Below are positions 28,398-36,848 of a stretch of DNA of 64,000 bases, one piece after another. This DNA is from CAVTWY01 sp963738615. Its GTDB lineage: Bacteria > Pseudomonadota > Gammaproteobacteria > Burkholderiales > Burkholderiaceae_C. Made by a program: the position numbers and the translations under genes. The stretch lies in the NCBI GenBank assembly GCA_963738615.1, contig CAVTXI010000004.1:744001-808000 (forward strand), read 5' to 3'. A model generated the notes under the pieces. That model saw only the letters and a list, made by a program, of their open reading frames with translations. It had not been told where the DNA came from and did not search any database. How positions within the stretch are numbered: the first letter of the stretch is position 1; every line of letters begins with the position of its first letter.

Positions 28398-29218
28398 TCA
28401 GTCGAACATATCCGGCTGGGTCGCCACCAGGTGCTGAAACACCGGCTGAAAGTGCAGCCAGCCGATGTAGTCGCTGCCTACGTGCTCGCGGCTGTAGCGG
28501 GCCTTGTCGGGCGGCACGAGCTTCGGCGCATGGCCCGTCGCATCGAGCATCAGTTGCTGCTGGCAGCAGCGCTCGAGGCCGATGAACCAGAACGCGGCCG
28601 CGTCGATGCTGTGGCGGCTGGCGGTCAGCAGGCCGTGGTTCTGGTGGATCGCGGCTTTGACGCCTTTGAAGGCCAGCGCCACCTTGTTGCCGGCTTCGAT
28701 CTCCACCGCCACCTTGCCGCCTTCGTCGCCGATGACGACGTGGTCTTCGAAGAAGACCGCGGCGTCCTGCGTCACCGGTGGCAACGGACATGTCCGAGCG
28801 CGGCGTACGCGCCGCCGTAGACCGTGTGCGCGTGGCACATCGCGACGATGTCGGGGTGGTGCTCGTGCACCGCCGCGTGCAGCACGAAGCCGGCGCGGTT
28901 GATCGCGTGGTCGCCCTGCACCACCTTGCCGCTGTGGTCGGCCAGGATCAGGTTCGACAGCTTCACCTGCGAGAAGTGCACCGCCATCGGGTTGGTCCAG
29001 TACAGATGCGGGTGCTCGGGGTCACGCACCGTGAGGTGGCCGGCGAAGCCGTAGTCGAGGCTGTGAACCGCGAAGGCGCGGCACGCGGCGACGAGCCGCT
29101 CTTGCCGATGACGGCGTTCTTCGGCGTGGGTCGCAAAGACTGGCAACTCGGGGAAGATCAGGCCCGGTTGTTCAGGCTGGTAGATCGATTCGCGGGTGCG
29201 TTGGACTTTGTCGAGCAT
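28398..29218 (-). CDS. Class II aldolase/adducin family protein (one frameshift)
   Basis: A zinc-dependent aldolase-fold protein of 273 residues after correction. Metal ligands are the HxH of AMCHAHTVYG and the His of IHQNHGLLTAS. HLTVRDPEHPHLYWTNPMAVHFSQ is the typical N-terminal block. One base appears to be missing near 28790, just after YAALGH; restoring it continues as PLPPVTQDAAVFFEDHVVI and makes the length divisible by three. Members cleave sugar-phosphate or 2-keto acids, or act as decarboxylases, so the exact reaction is open. It lies between a GST and the epoxide hydrolase. Confidence 0.87.
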
Positions 29219-29252
29219 GGTGTTCCTCGTTGTTTGAATGATCCGAACTCAC

Positions 29253-29873
29253 TTACCTGGGCATCGTCTTCGCGAACGACTCGCGCGCACGCCACGCGGC
29301 GCTGACCGCATCGAGCTTGGGCAGGGGCAGCAGCCATGGCGCGTCGGCGAAGCGAAAGCGCAGGTAGTCGAGCGCGGTGGCGGCAGCGATCACGTCGAGC
29401 GTCGGCACGGCCTTCGACACGGGGCCCTGCGGCGCGAGCTTGTCGGCCATGCTCTCGAGTCGCGCGATGCCTTCGGCCATCGAACGGCGGCGGCGCAGGC
29501 CCACGGGTGTTTCGTCGAAGAGCGCCGGCGCGGTGACCTTGCGCGTGATGATCGTGATGACGGCCGCTTCGATCACGACCATCGCGATGCCGGCCCGCGA
29601 CAGCACGTTGACCGCGTCATTGCCAAGCAGGCTCGGCCAGTCGGGCGCGGGGCGCTTCGCCTCGAGCCACTGCACGATCAGCATGCACTCGGTCAACGGT
29701 GTGCCGTCGTCGAGCACCAGCGTGGGCACTCGCGTGGCGGCGTTGGCGGCGCGCAGGCGCGCGTCATCGGCCCACGGGTCGACGATCGTCGGCTCGATGT
29801 CGATGCCCTTCTCGATCATCGCGATTCGCGCGATGCGAACGAACGGTGATGTGGTGTTGGCGAGCAGTTGCAC
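29253..29873 (-). CDS. Glutathione S-transferase family protein
   Basis: A 206-residue GST. The N-terminal thioredoxin fold begins MQLLANTTSPFVRIARIAMIEKGIDIE, with Ser in the usual catalytic place (TTSPFVR). RVPTLVLDDGTPLTECMLIVQWLEA contains the cis-Pro and gamma-glutamyl recognition residues. The C-terminal helices include TLDVIAAATALDYLRFRFAD. It is the first of two adjacent but dissimilar GSTs in this operon, counted from the 3' side. A remnant of another gene lies directly upstream of its start. Confidence 0.88.
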   Translation of the reverse strand: MQLLANTTSPFVRIARIAMIEKGIDIEPTIVDPWADDARLRAANAATRVPTLVLDDGTPLTECMLIVQWLEAKRPAPDWPSLLGNDAVNVLSRAGIAMVVIEAAVITIITRKVTAPALFDETPVGLRRRRSMAEGIARLESMADKLAPQGPVSKAVPTLDVIAAATALDYLRFRFADAPWLLPLPKLDAVSAAWRARESFAKTMPR

Positions 29874-29877
29874 GTGC

Positions 29878-29997
29878 GGGATCCTCGAGCGGCGATGGCG
29901 CCAAGTTGCTTCAACATGCCCAGGTTGTCAAGCAGTGCCCAGTGCTCGATGAGCCGCCCATCGCGAATCTGGAAGAGGTCGAGCACCGCGATGCGGC
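29878..29997 (-). pseudogene. C-terminal remnant of a SnoaL-like (NTF2-fold) gene
   Basis: The 120 bases between the two GST genes encode SRIAVLDLFQIRDGRLIEHW followed by ALLDNLGMLKQLGAI in one frame. DLF.I.DGRI.EHWD..DNLGML.QLG is the typical C-terminus of SnoaL-like ester cyclases. The preceding about 90 residues are missing and no stop codon closes the fragment before the next gene. It appears to be what is left of a deleted gene in this operon. Confidence 0.6.
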
Positions 29998-30921
29998 TCA
30001 GACCTCGACCACGTCGAAGCCGATGCGCGGGAAGTGGATGTGCAGGTCGCCTGCCTGCGGGTCGTGGCGGTGGATCACGATTTCGTTTTCGCTCGCGGCA
30101 ACCAGCGCGCCCTTCACCGCCACGCGTGCGTTGTCGTCGGGCGTGACCGTGACGACGCTGCCGGCCTTCAGGCCGCCGGGGTCGCCGTTCGCGTCGAGGT
30201 GCGTCACCGGCGCGGGCTTGGCGTTGCGTGCGACGTCGAAGGCTTCTTCGGCGGTCATCGGCGTGGGCGTGCCCTGGCCCAACGCCGCGATGCGGTCGTA
30301 CCACGGCACCAGCGGCGCCAGGCCCAGCAGCGTGTCGACGTCCGGCGGGCAGTTCTTGCGCAGCAGGTAGATGGTCTGCCAGCACGCCAGGTCGGCGGCA
30401 CTGGGCACGTCGCCGAACAGGAACGGCCGCGCGGCCAGCGCCTGCTTCAGCCACGCCAGTTGTGCACGCAAGGCCTGCACGTGCTGCGCGAACTGCGGCG
30501 CCATCGCGGCCTTGCTGATGTCGATGCCCAGGTAGCCTTCCTTGCGGTCCTTGATGAAGTCGGGCGGGATGTGCTCGCCGATGTAGTGCACCAGCACGCC
30601 GATCGTCGGCACCCACATCTGACGCTCCCACGCGAAGGCCAGGCCGCGCGCGACGCCTTCGGTGCCGGTCGGATAAAAGCTGGGCACCGGCTGCAAGCGC
30701 TCGAGCGCGGGCAGGATGACGTTGGTGTCGCAGTAGATGTCGGCGCCCAGTTGCAGCACCGGCGCGCGCCGGTAGCCGCCGGTCAGCGGCGTGAGCAGCG
30801 GCCGCGGCGGCAGGCCTGCGATCTCGACCGAACGCCATGCCAGGCGCTTCAGGCCCAGCGCGGTGCGCACCTTCTGCGAGAAGGTCGAGAAGTCGTAGTG
30901 GTGAAGGATGGGTTGGGTCAC
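29998..30921 (-). CDS. Glutathione S-transferase family protein, long form (307 aa)
   Basis: The N-terminal thioredoxin-like domain reads ILHHYDFSTFSQKVRTALGL, with Ser in the catalytic position, then YRRAPVLQLGADIYCDTNVI. A helical domain follows, with PFLFGDVPSAADLACWQTIYLL. The last about 85 residues (PAPVTHLDANGDPGGLKAGS ... IHFPRIGFDVVEV) are an extra beta-rich domain seen in a subset of long bacterial GST-like proteins. The start is GTG at 30921, supported by AAGGAG eight bases upstream. It is preceded by the SDR gene with a 45-bp gap. The substrate is unknown. Confidence 0.88.
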   Translation of the reverse strand: MTQPILHHYDFSTFSQKVRTALGLKRLAWRSVEIAGLPPRPLLTPLTGGYRRAPVLQLGADIYCDTNVILPALERLQPVPSFYPTGTEGVARGLAFAWERQMWVPTIGVLVHYIGEHIPPDFIKDRKEGYLGIDISKAAMAPQFAQHVQALRAQLAWLKQALAARPFLFGDVPSAADLACWQTIYLLRKNCPPDVDTLLGLAPLVPWYDRIAALGQGTPTPMTAEEAFDVARNAKPAPVTHLDANGDPGGLKAGSVVTVTPDDNARVAVKGALVAASENEIVIHRHDPQAGDLHIHFPRIGFDVVEV

Positions 30922-30966
30922 GGGTGTCTCCTTGGTTGTGCGTGTGGATCGATGCGGGCGTGCCGG

Positions 30967-31719
30967 TCAATACATGATGTGACCACCGTCGACGACGATG
31001 GTCTGGCCGCTGACAAAGCCGGCGAGGTCCGACAACAAGTACAGCGCGGTGCCCACCAGGTCGTCGGGCCGCTGCTCGCGCGAGATGGCGCGCGCCTTCA
31101 GGAAGCTTTGCTGCCACTCCACCGGGCGGTTCTTCGTCGCGTCGGCGATCACGAACCCGGGCGCGATGACGTTGCAGCGCACGCCACACTTGCCGGCTTC
31201 CTTCGCCAGGCCCTTGGTCATGGCCAACACCGCGCCCTTGCTGGCCACGTAGTGCAGGTAGCCCGGCTGCCCGGCCACCGCGACCACCGACGCGATGTTG
31301 ACGATCGAGCCGCTCTTTTGTTCGCGCATCGCCGGCATCACCGCCTTGCAGCACTGCCACACGCCCTTCACGTTGACCGAGAAGGTGCGCTCCCACACCG
31401 CGGAGTCGATATCTTCGAACTCGGTCAGCTTCACTTCGCGGAAGTACGCGGCGTTGTTGATCAGGCCGTCGATGCGGCCGAAGCGCGCAATTGCGGCGGT
31501 GGCCATCGCGCGGGTGGACGCGTCGTCGGCCACGTCGACCTTCACCACGAGCGCCTTGCCGCCCACCTTCTCGATTGCCGCGACGGTTTCGTCGGCGGGG
31601 TTCATGTCGGCGGCGACGACGTGGGCACCCTGCTGCGCGCAGCCCAGGGCGAAGGCCTGGCCGATGCCGGTGGCGGCACCGGTGACGATGATCGTGCGGT
31701 TGCTCAGAAGGTCGTGCAT
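30967..31719 (-). CDS. Short-chain dehydrogenase/reductase
   Basis: A 250-residue classical SDR. The cofactor motif is TGAATGIG, with NNAAY (NNAG-type) and the catalytic Ser in NIASVVAVAG and Tyr-Lys in YLHYVASKG. Asp in VVAADMNPAD after beta-2 favours NAD over NADP. ATG 31719 (MHDLLSNRTIIVTGAATGIG) is used; in-frame codons extend upstream but lack similarity. The operator-like site at 31730-31748 lies only ten bases before this start. It is the first gene of the SDR-GST-GST-aldolase-epoxide hydrolase-VOC operon. Confidence 0.92.
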   Translation of the reverse strand: MHDLLSNRTIIVTGAATGIGQAFALGCAQQGAHVVAADMNPADETVAAIEKVGGKALVVKVDVADDASTRAMATAAIARFGRIDGLINNAAYFREVKLTEFEDIDSAVWERTFSVNVKGVWQCCKAVMPAMREQKSGSIVNIASVVAVAGQPGYLHYVASKGAVLAMTKGLAKEAGKCGVRCNVIAPGFVIADATKNRPVEWQQSFLKARAISREQRPDDLVGTALYLLSDLAGFVSGQTIVVDGGHIMY

Positions 31720-31729
31720 CGGGCTTGCT

Positions 31730-31748
31730 TTCTGAATTCTGAATTCGA
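31730..31748 (-). promoter_or_regulatory. Operator-like site ahead of the SDR-GST operon
   Basis: Read on the minus strand the site is TCGAATTCAGAATTCAGAA, differing at one of 19 bases from the site at 20976-20994. It lies ten bases upstream of the SDR start, where bound protein would block ribosome loading or early transcription. A FadR-type GntR regulator is encoded at 36114-36764, but no evidence ties it to this site. Confidence 0.6.
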
Positions 31749-31807
31749 AGTCGCGCACTGTGCGCCGCTCGCTGCGCGCAAGCCATTCCAAAGACGTTCA
31801 TGCAGCC

Positions 31808-31845
31808 TTGCCGACGCCGCAACGGCAGGCTTGCGGCGTCGGCAA
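31808..31845. repeat. Perfect 15-bp inverted repeat in a divergent promoter region
   Basis: TTGCCGACGCCGCAA (31808-31822) and its exact complement (31831-31845) enclose eight bases. It lies between the divergent SDR and CoA-transferase genes, where no terminator is needed. It could be a REP-like element, a regulator site or a structured leader of the CoA-transferase transcript. Confidence 0.6.
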
Positions 31846-31932
31846 TGCTGGATTCGCGCAAAAGCAATGGCGGGTTGCGAGAAAGGCTTTCCACAATCGG
31901 CGCCGAGACCCACCCCCGCAGGAGCCGTCGTC

Positions 31933-33132
31933 ATGCCCAGCACTGACACCCGACAAGCGCCTTCAGGCAGCCGCCCGCTCGACGGCATCCTGATCGTCGC
32001 GCTCGAACAAGCGGTGGCGGCGCCCTACTGCACCAGTCGGCTCGCCGATGCAGGTGCACGCGTGATCAAGATCGAGCGCCGCGAAGGCGACTTCGCACGC
32101 GGCTACGACCGCGCGGTGCACGGCGAATCGTCGTACTGGGTGTGGATCAACCGCGGCAAAGAGTCGATTGCGCTCGACGTGAAGAACCGCGACGACATCG
32201 CGCTGCTCGAGCGGCTGCTGTCGCGCGCCGACGTGTTCATACAGAACCTGGCGCCCGGCGCCGCCGATCGCCTGGGCATCGGCAGCGCCGCGTTGCGCAA
32301 GCGCCATCCGCGCCTGATCACCTGCGACATCAGCGGCTACGGCGACGACGGGCGGCTGTTCGGCCTGAAGGCGTACGACCTGCTGGTGCAGGCCGAAAGC
32401 GGGCTCGTCTCGGTGAGCGGCGCAGCCGGCCAGGGTGTGGACAGCCTGGGCCGCATCGGCGTGTCGCTGTGCGACATCACCGCCGGCATGAACGCAATCA
32501 TCGGCATTCAGCAAGCGCTGATGCAGCGCGAACGCACCGGCCACGGGTCTGCGGTGAAGGTATCGTTGTTCGGCTCGGCGGCCGAGCTGATGAGCGTGCC
32601 GTATCTGCAAACGCGCTACGGCGGCAAGGCGCCCGAGCGTGTTGGCCTGAAGCACCCGACCATCGCGCCCTATGGCGCCTTCACCTGCGCCGACGGGCGC
32701 GACATCGTGATCTCGATCCAGAACGAGCGCGAGTGGGCCGACTTCTGCCGCGTGGTGCTGCAACGGCCCGATCTGCTCGAGGATGCGCGCTGCGCGAACA
32801 ATGCCGCACGCGTCGCGAACCGCGCGTTCGTCGACGGCGTGGTCGGCGACGTGTTCGGCAGCATGACCGGCGCAGCGATGGTCGACCGGCTGACCGAAGC
32901 GCAAACGGCGTTCGGCAACGTCAACTCGGTGCATGACCTGATCGAGCACCCGCAGTTGCGCACGCGGCCGATGCGCGTGCACGGCCACACCGTCGATGTG
33001 CCCGCATCGCCGTGGGGTGTGGAGTGGGAAGGTGACGGATTCGCGGAAGCGCCGGGGTTGGATGCGCATGGCGATGCGATTCGGGCCGAGTTCGGCGTCC
33101 ATGATGCGACGCCCGTACAGTCGCCTGCATGA
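31933..33132 (+). CDS. Family III (CaiB/BaiF) CoA-transferase
   Basis: A 399-residue CoA-transferase. The family N-terminus LDGILIVALEQAVAAPYCTSRLADAGARVIKIER is followed by NRGKESIALDVKNRDD. The catalytic Asp fits AYDLLVQAESGLVSVSG, and GVSLCDITAGMNAIIGIQQAL is a standard block. ATG 31933 has GGAG about nine bases upstream. The family transfers CoA between organic acids, including formyl-, succinyl-, carnitine- and methyl-branched acyl groups; the acceptor here is unknown. It overlaps the M81 gene by four bases (ATGA) and is divergent from the SDR-GST operon. Confidence 0.92.
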   Translation: MPSTDTRQAPSGSRPLDGILIVALEQAVAAPYCTSRLADAGARVIKIERREGDFARGYDRAVHGESSYWVWINRGKESIALDVKNRDDIALLERLLSRADVFIQNLAPGAADRLGIGSAALRKRHPRLITCDISGYGDDGRLFGLKAYDLLVQAESGLVSVSGAAGQGVDSLGRIGVSLCDITAGMNAIIGIQQALMQRERTGHGSAVKVSLFGSAAELMSVPYLQTRYGGKAPERVGLKHPTIAPYGAFTCADGRDIVISIQNEREWADFCRVVLQRPDLLEDARCANNAARVANRAFVDGVVGDVFGSMTGAAMVDRLTEAQTAFGNVNSVHDLIEHPQLRTRPMRVHGHTVDVPASPWGVEWEGDGFAEAPGLDAHGDAIRAEFGVHDATPVQSPA

Positions 33133-34652
33133 CCCGAATCCTCATCGCCGGCTACCAGCACGAGACCAACACCTTCGCACCGTCGCTCGCCGACTGGGCC
33201 GCCTTTACGCGCGGCGACGCGTTCCCGCCGTTCAAACGCGGGCAGGCGGTGATCGAAACCTTCGCGGGCGTGAACGCCCCCACCGGCGGCTTCGTCGACG
33301 AAGCGCGTGTGCACGGCTGGACGCTGGTGCCGGCGGCGTGGGCGGGTGCGTCGCCTTCGTCGTACGTCACGGCCGATGCCTTCGAGCGCATCGCCACGGC
33401 AATCGTCGAGGACACGCGCGCCGCACTGGCGCATGCGCAGGGGCTGGATGCGATCTACCTTGACCTGCATGGCGCTGCGGTCGCGCAGGGCATCGACGAC
33501 AGCGAAGTCGAACTGCTGCGTCGCCTGCGCGCCGTCGTCGGCCCGACGATGCCGATCGTCGCGAGCCTGGACCTGCACGCGAACCTCGGCGACGCGAGCT
33601 TCGAGTTGGCCGATGCGCTGGTGGCGTACCGCACCTACCCTCACATCGACATGGCCGCAACCGGCGCGCGTGCCGCGACGTTGCTGGCGCAGCGGCTGAA
33701 GCGCGGTGCGCGTGCGGCCGTGCATGCCATCCGCCTGCCGTTCCTGATTCCGCTGCCGGCGCAGTCGACGTGGCAACCCGCAGCGGGCCGCTGCTACGAA
33801 GCGCTCGAGGCCATCGATGCAGCGCACGGCACCACGTCGAGCTTCTGCATGGCTTTCCCCGCGGCCGACATCGCCGAGTGCGCGCCGACCGTGTGGTCGC
33901 ACGGTGAAACCGACGACGCCGCTCGCGCGGCGGCGCAGGCCCTCTTCGACGCGGTCGGCGACCCTTCGATCTGGAAGCTCGACATCCTTGACGCACGCGA
34001 CGCCGTGGCGCGCGCCATCGCCACCGCCGAGCGTGACCCCACGCGCCCCGTCGTCATCGCCGACACGCAAGACAACCCCGGCGCGGGCGGCGACAGCAAC
34101 ACCACCGGCATGCTGCATGCGCTGTTGGAGCAAGGTGCCGGGCAGCGCTGGCCGGGCCGGGTCGTCGTGGGCATGCTCTTCGACGAAGACAGCGCCAAAC
34201 GCGCGCATGCGGTCGGCGTGGGCGGCAGCTTCGACGCGAGCCTGGGCAAGTCAGTCCCGACGTTCAGCGGCCCGAGCGACGCACCCGTCACGCGCCGCGT
34301 CGCGGTGCGCCATCTCAGCGACGGCACCTGCACGCTGAAGGGCCCGATGATGACGGGCCTTGCGATGAACCTCGGCCCCAGCGCCTGCCTCGACGTCGAC
34401 GGCGTGCTGGTCGCCGTGGTCAGCGGCAAGGCCCAACTGCTCGACCGCGAGATGCTGCGCATGGTCGGCGTCACGCCCGAAGCGATGCGCATCATCGTCG
34501 TCAAAAGCAGCAACCATTTCCGCGCCGACTTCACACCGATCGCCAGCGAGGTGATCGTCGCAAAGGCCAAAGGGCCGATGGCGGCGGACCCGGCCGACCT
34601 GCCGTGGACGAAGCTCGTGGTGAATCACAATCTCAGCTCCTTTCGGCAGTAG
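33129..34652 (+). CDS. M81 family metallopeptidase (MlrC-like)
   Basis: A 507-residue member of the microcystinase MlrC family. The N-terminus ILIAGYQHETNTFAPSLADW is diagnostic. The zinc site fits Asp and His of ASLDLHANLGD and His of RTYPHIDMAATG. Later blocks are VVIADTQDNPGAGGDSNTTGM and the C-terminal MlrC domain with VGGSFDASLGKSVPTFSGP. MlrC cleaves linearised microcystin-derived peptides, but most homologs have unknown substrates. Start and stop overlap with the CoA-transferase shows translational coupling. A paralog lies at 45549-47087. Confidence 0.9.
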   Translation: MTRILIAGYQHETNTFAPSLADWAAFTRGDAFPPFKRGQAVIETFAGVNAPTGGFVDEARVHGWTLVPAAWAGASPSSYVTADAFERIATAIVEDTRAALAHAQGLDAIYLDLHGAAVAQGIDDSEVELLRRLRAVVGPTMPIVASLDLHANLGDASFELADALVAYRTYPHIDMAATGARAATLLAQRLKRGARAAVHAIRLPFLIPLPAQSTWQPAAGRCYEALEAIDAAHGTTSSFCMAFPAADIAECAPTVWSHGETDDAARAAAQALFDAVGDPSIWKLDILDARDAVARAIATAERDPTRPVVIADTQDNPGAGGDSNTTGMLHALLEQGAGQRWPGRVVVGMLFDEDSAKRAHAVGVGGSFDASLGKSVPTFSGPSDAPVTRRVAVRHLSDGTCTLKGPMMTGLAMNLGPSACLDVDGVLVAVVSGKAQLLDREMLRMVGVTPEAMRIIVVKSSNHFRADFTPIASEVIVAKAKGPMAADPADLPWTKLVVNHNLSSFRQ

Positions 34653-34658
34653 GACATC

Positions 34659-36117
34659 ATGAAGAAGGCTCTCCTGATCACGTTGAGTGCGTTGTTCGTC
34701 GCGGCTTGTGGCGGCGGATCGGGTGGCGGTGATACCGCCGTCGGTGGTGATGCCATCACCGCACCGCCGGCCGCAGGTACGCCGGCAGCTCCTCCTGCGC
34801 CAGCATCTGCGCCGCCTGCATCACCACCTCCTGCGCCGACACCGCCGCCACCAGAGCCGCCGCCTGCACCGCCACCACCGCCTGCGCCTGCGCCTGAGCC
34901 AGCACCACCGTCCCCGCGCACCGCCGCCGCCCGCACCACCGCCGCCCGCACCGCCGCCGCCTGCACCGCCGCCGCCTGCGCCGCAAGGACTCCTCGGGCT
35001 GGCCGGAACGTTCGAGCTGTCTTCCGATGGGTCCCTGAGGGATACCTTGTCGGCCTTTACTGTCAGCGCGTCGGGGCAACTCAGCGGCGGCCCGACGTCG
35101 TTGCCGTCCGGCGCTTATGCCCACCCGGGGGGCAGGTTCGCGTACGGTCATGCCTTGCGGGGAGACAGTGCCCGAAAGGTCATCGACGGCTACGAAATCG
35201 CCCGTGACCGGGGCCTGCCGCAGTTCACCCCGATGCCAGGCGGTCCGTTCCCGACCGGAGCGACGCTCGACCTGGAGAACTACTACGACTTCGCGTTCGA
35301 TCCGGCGGGGCGCTTCCTGTACGTCGTGGGTGGCGAGTCCGCGTTCGGTCAAAGCAACCCCACCGGCTTCGTCGCGGTCTACCGCCTGGACAACACCACC
35401 GGGGTGCCGACGCCCGTCGGCCGCGTCGCCACGAACGTCGGCGCCAGCGGGTCCAACGCGATCTTCTTCTCGCCCAACGGCCGGTTCGCGTACGTGCACT
35501 CCGGCGACGGCGGTCAACCCGCGACCGCGTTCTCGGTGAACGCGAACACCGGCTTGTTGACCAAGCTCGAAGAGCCGGCGGTACCTCTCGTCGCGTTGGC
35601 CAAGCCGGCGGTTCACCCGTCCGGACGCTGGCTTGTCGACGTTCCTCGTGACAGCTCGTCCTTCGGTGGCGGCGTTGACGTGGTACCGATGGACCCGGAC
35701 ACCGGCGCGTTGGGTCCGCAGCGGTTCGTCGCGATCAATCGGGTCCCGCCGCCAGCACAGCCACCCTTCTACACGCCCCGGATCGCCCGCGCGGTGTTCG
35801 CACCTTCGGGACGGCATCTGTACTTCGCCGCGACCGACGACAGCCCAGGGTCGGTCACACGCGGCGTGCTGGCGTACTCGTTCGACGCCGCGACCGGTGC
35901 GCTGGCGCCCGTTCCCGGCAGCCCCTTCGCGTCCGATCTCACGCTCGCGCAGACCCTCGGCATCAGTCCGGCCGGCGACGTTCTGCTGGTCTGCAACCGA
36001 CCCTTCGGTGCGGGCTCGGTGTCGACGTACCGGGTCGACGCGACCACGGGTGCCGTCGGCCCCAGGATCTCATCGGTCAGCGCGAGCGACCCGTTCGAAT
36101 GTCGCCTGGGTTCCTAA
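34659..36117 (+). CDS. Lipoprotein with proline-rich linker and lactonase-type beta-propeller (one frameshift)
   Basis: The N-terminus MKKALLITLSALFVAACGGG is a lipoprotein signal with the lipobox VAAC at residues 14-17. About 70 residues of Pro/Ala-rich linker follow, encoded by CCGCC-type repeats. One extra base inside that linker, near 34910, separates it from the rest. The second part (LLGLAGTFELSSDGSLRDTL to the end) is a beta-propeller with repeating FDPAGRFLYVVGG, FSPNGRFAYVHSG, VHPSGRWLVDVP, FAPSGRHLYFAAT and ISPAGDVLLVCN units, like 6-phosphogluconolactonase/YVTN-type propellers. Corrected length is 485 residues. The role is unknown; it is probably a surface-anchored binding protein. 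A related architecture is at 62818-64000. Confidence 0.8.
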
Positions 36118-36764
36118 CCCACCCCGCAAGCCGCCCGATACCGCGGCTCGTTTTCGAGCACGTGTTGATGCAGCAGCTCGCACGCGCGGTCGACCGCGTT
36201 GCGTGCGACCGCATCCATCAGAACCTTGTGCGAGCGCACCGCGTTGTCGATCGGTGATCGATGGCGCAGCGCGACGAGTTGCGAGCGGATGACTTCGTAG
36301 CCGGCGCGCAGGTAGTCGTTGCCGCAGAAGGCGAGGAACTGCCAGTGGAAGTCCATGTCGATGCGCGCCAGTTCGCGCAGGTCGCGTGCGGCTTCTGCGG
36401 GCTTCATGCGCGCGACGCACGCGGCCATCGCGCGCGTCAGGCCTGCGCGGTCGATCGCGCAGGCTTCGCGCAGCGCGGCGATCTCGATCGTGGCGCGGTA
36501 GCGGCATAAGGCAGTGACCTGCTCGGGCTCGAGGCGGAAGACGAAGGTGCCGCGCTGCGGCTGGATCACGACCAAGCCATCGCGAGACAGGTGCAACAGC
36601 GCCTCGCGCACCGGCGTCTTGCTCACGCCCATCTGAAGCGCGAGTTGCGCTTCGGACACCTGCTCGCCCAGCGCAAGGCGCCCGTCGACGATGGCATCGC
36701 GGATGCGCTCGAGCGCCATGTCGGTCAGCAGCTGTGGGCGTATCAGGCGCAGGTTGTTTGGCAT
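36114..36764 (-). CDS. GntR-family (FadR/FCD) transcriptional regulator
   Basis: A 216-residue regulator with an N-terminal winged helix (ALERIRDAIVDGRLALGEQV, MGVSKTPVREALLHLSRDGLVVIQPQRGTFV). The C-terminal all-helical FCD domain contains RATIEIAALREACAI, DMDFHWQFLAFCGNDYLRAGY and the His-bearing segment LLHQHVLENEPRYRA, which usually bind a metal or carboxylate ligand. It is divergent from the TRAP transporter genes and is their probable regulator, responding to a sugar acid or its catabolite. Its 3' end overlaps the lipoprotein stop by four bases. Confidence 0.92.
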   Translation of the reverse strand: MPNNLRLIRPQLLTDMALERIRDAIVDGRLALGEQVSEAQLALQMGVSKTPVREALLHLSRDGLVVIQPQRGTFVFRLEPEQVTALCRYRATIEIAALREACAIDRAGLTRAMAACVARMKPAEAARDLRELARIDMDFHWQFLAFCGNDYLRAGYEVIRSQLVALRHRSPIDNAVRSHKVLMDAVARNAVDRACELLHQHVLENEPRYRAACGVG

Positions 36765-36824
36765 GCGAATGTCATCGACTGCCAGCGGTCGGGCGGAGTC
36801 GGGCGTGATCGGGTTATCCGCATG

Positions 36825-36848
36825 GCAGATCTAAGATATCAGATGTGC
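36825..36848. promoter_or_regulatory. Imperfect palindrome in the gntR-TRAP divergent region
   Basis: GCAGATCT ... AGATGTGC forms a 24-base interrupted dyad (17 of 24 positions symmetric) centred on AAGATATC. It lies 61 bases from the gntR start and overlaps the proposed dctQ-type start. The position suits autoregulation by the FCD regulator. Confidence 0.4.

Noticed and set aside
30034..31932. Upstream extension of the CoA-transferase frame by more than 600 codons
   Set aside because: It runs antisense through the GST and SDR genes; family similarity starts only after ATG 31933, which has its own ribosome site.
34756..35817. A 353-residue minus-strand frame over the propeller lipoprotein
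   Set aside because: It is Arg/Ala/Val-rich shadow coding with no ribosome site, opposite a gene with a clear lipobox and propeller blades.
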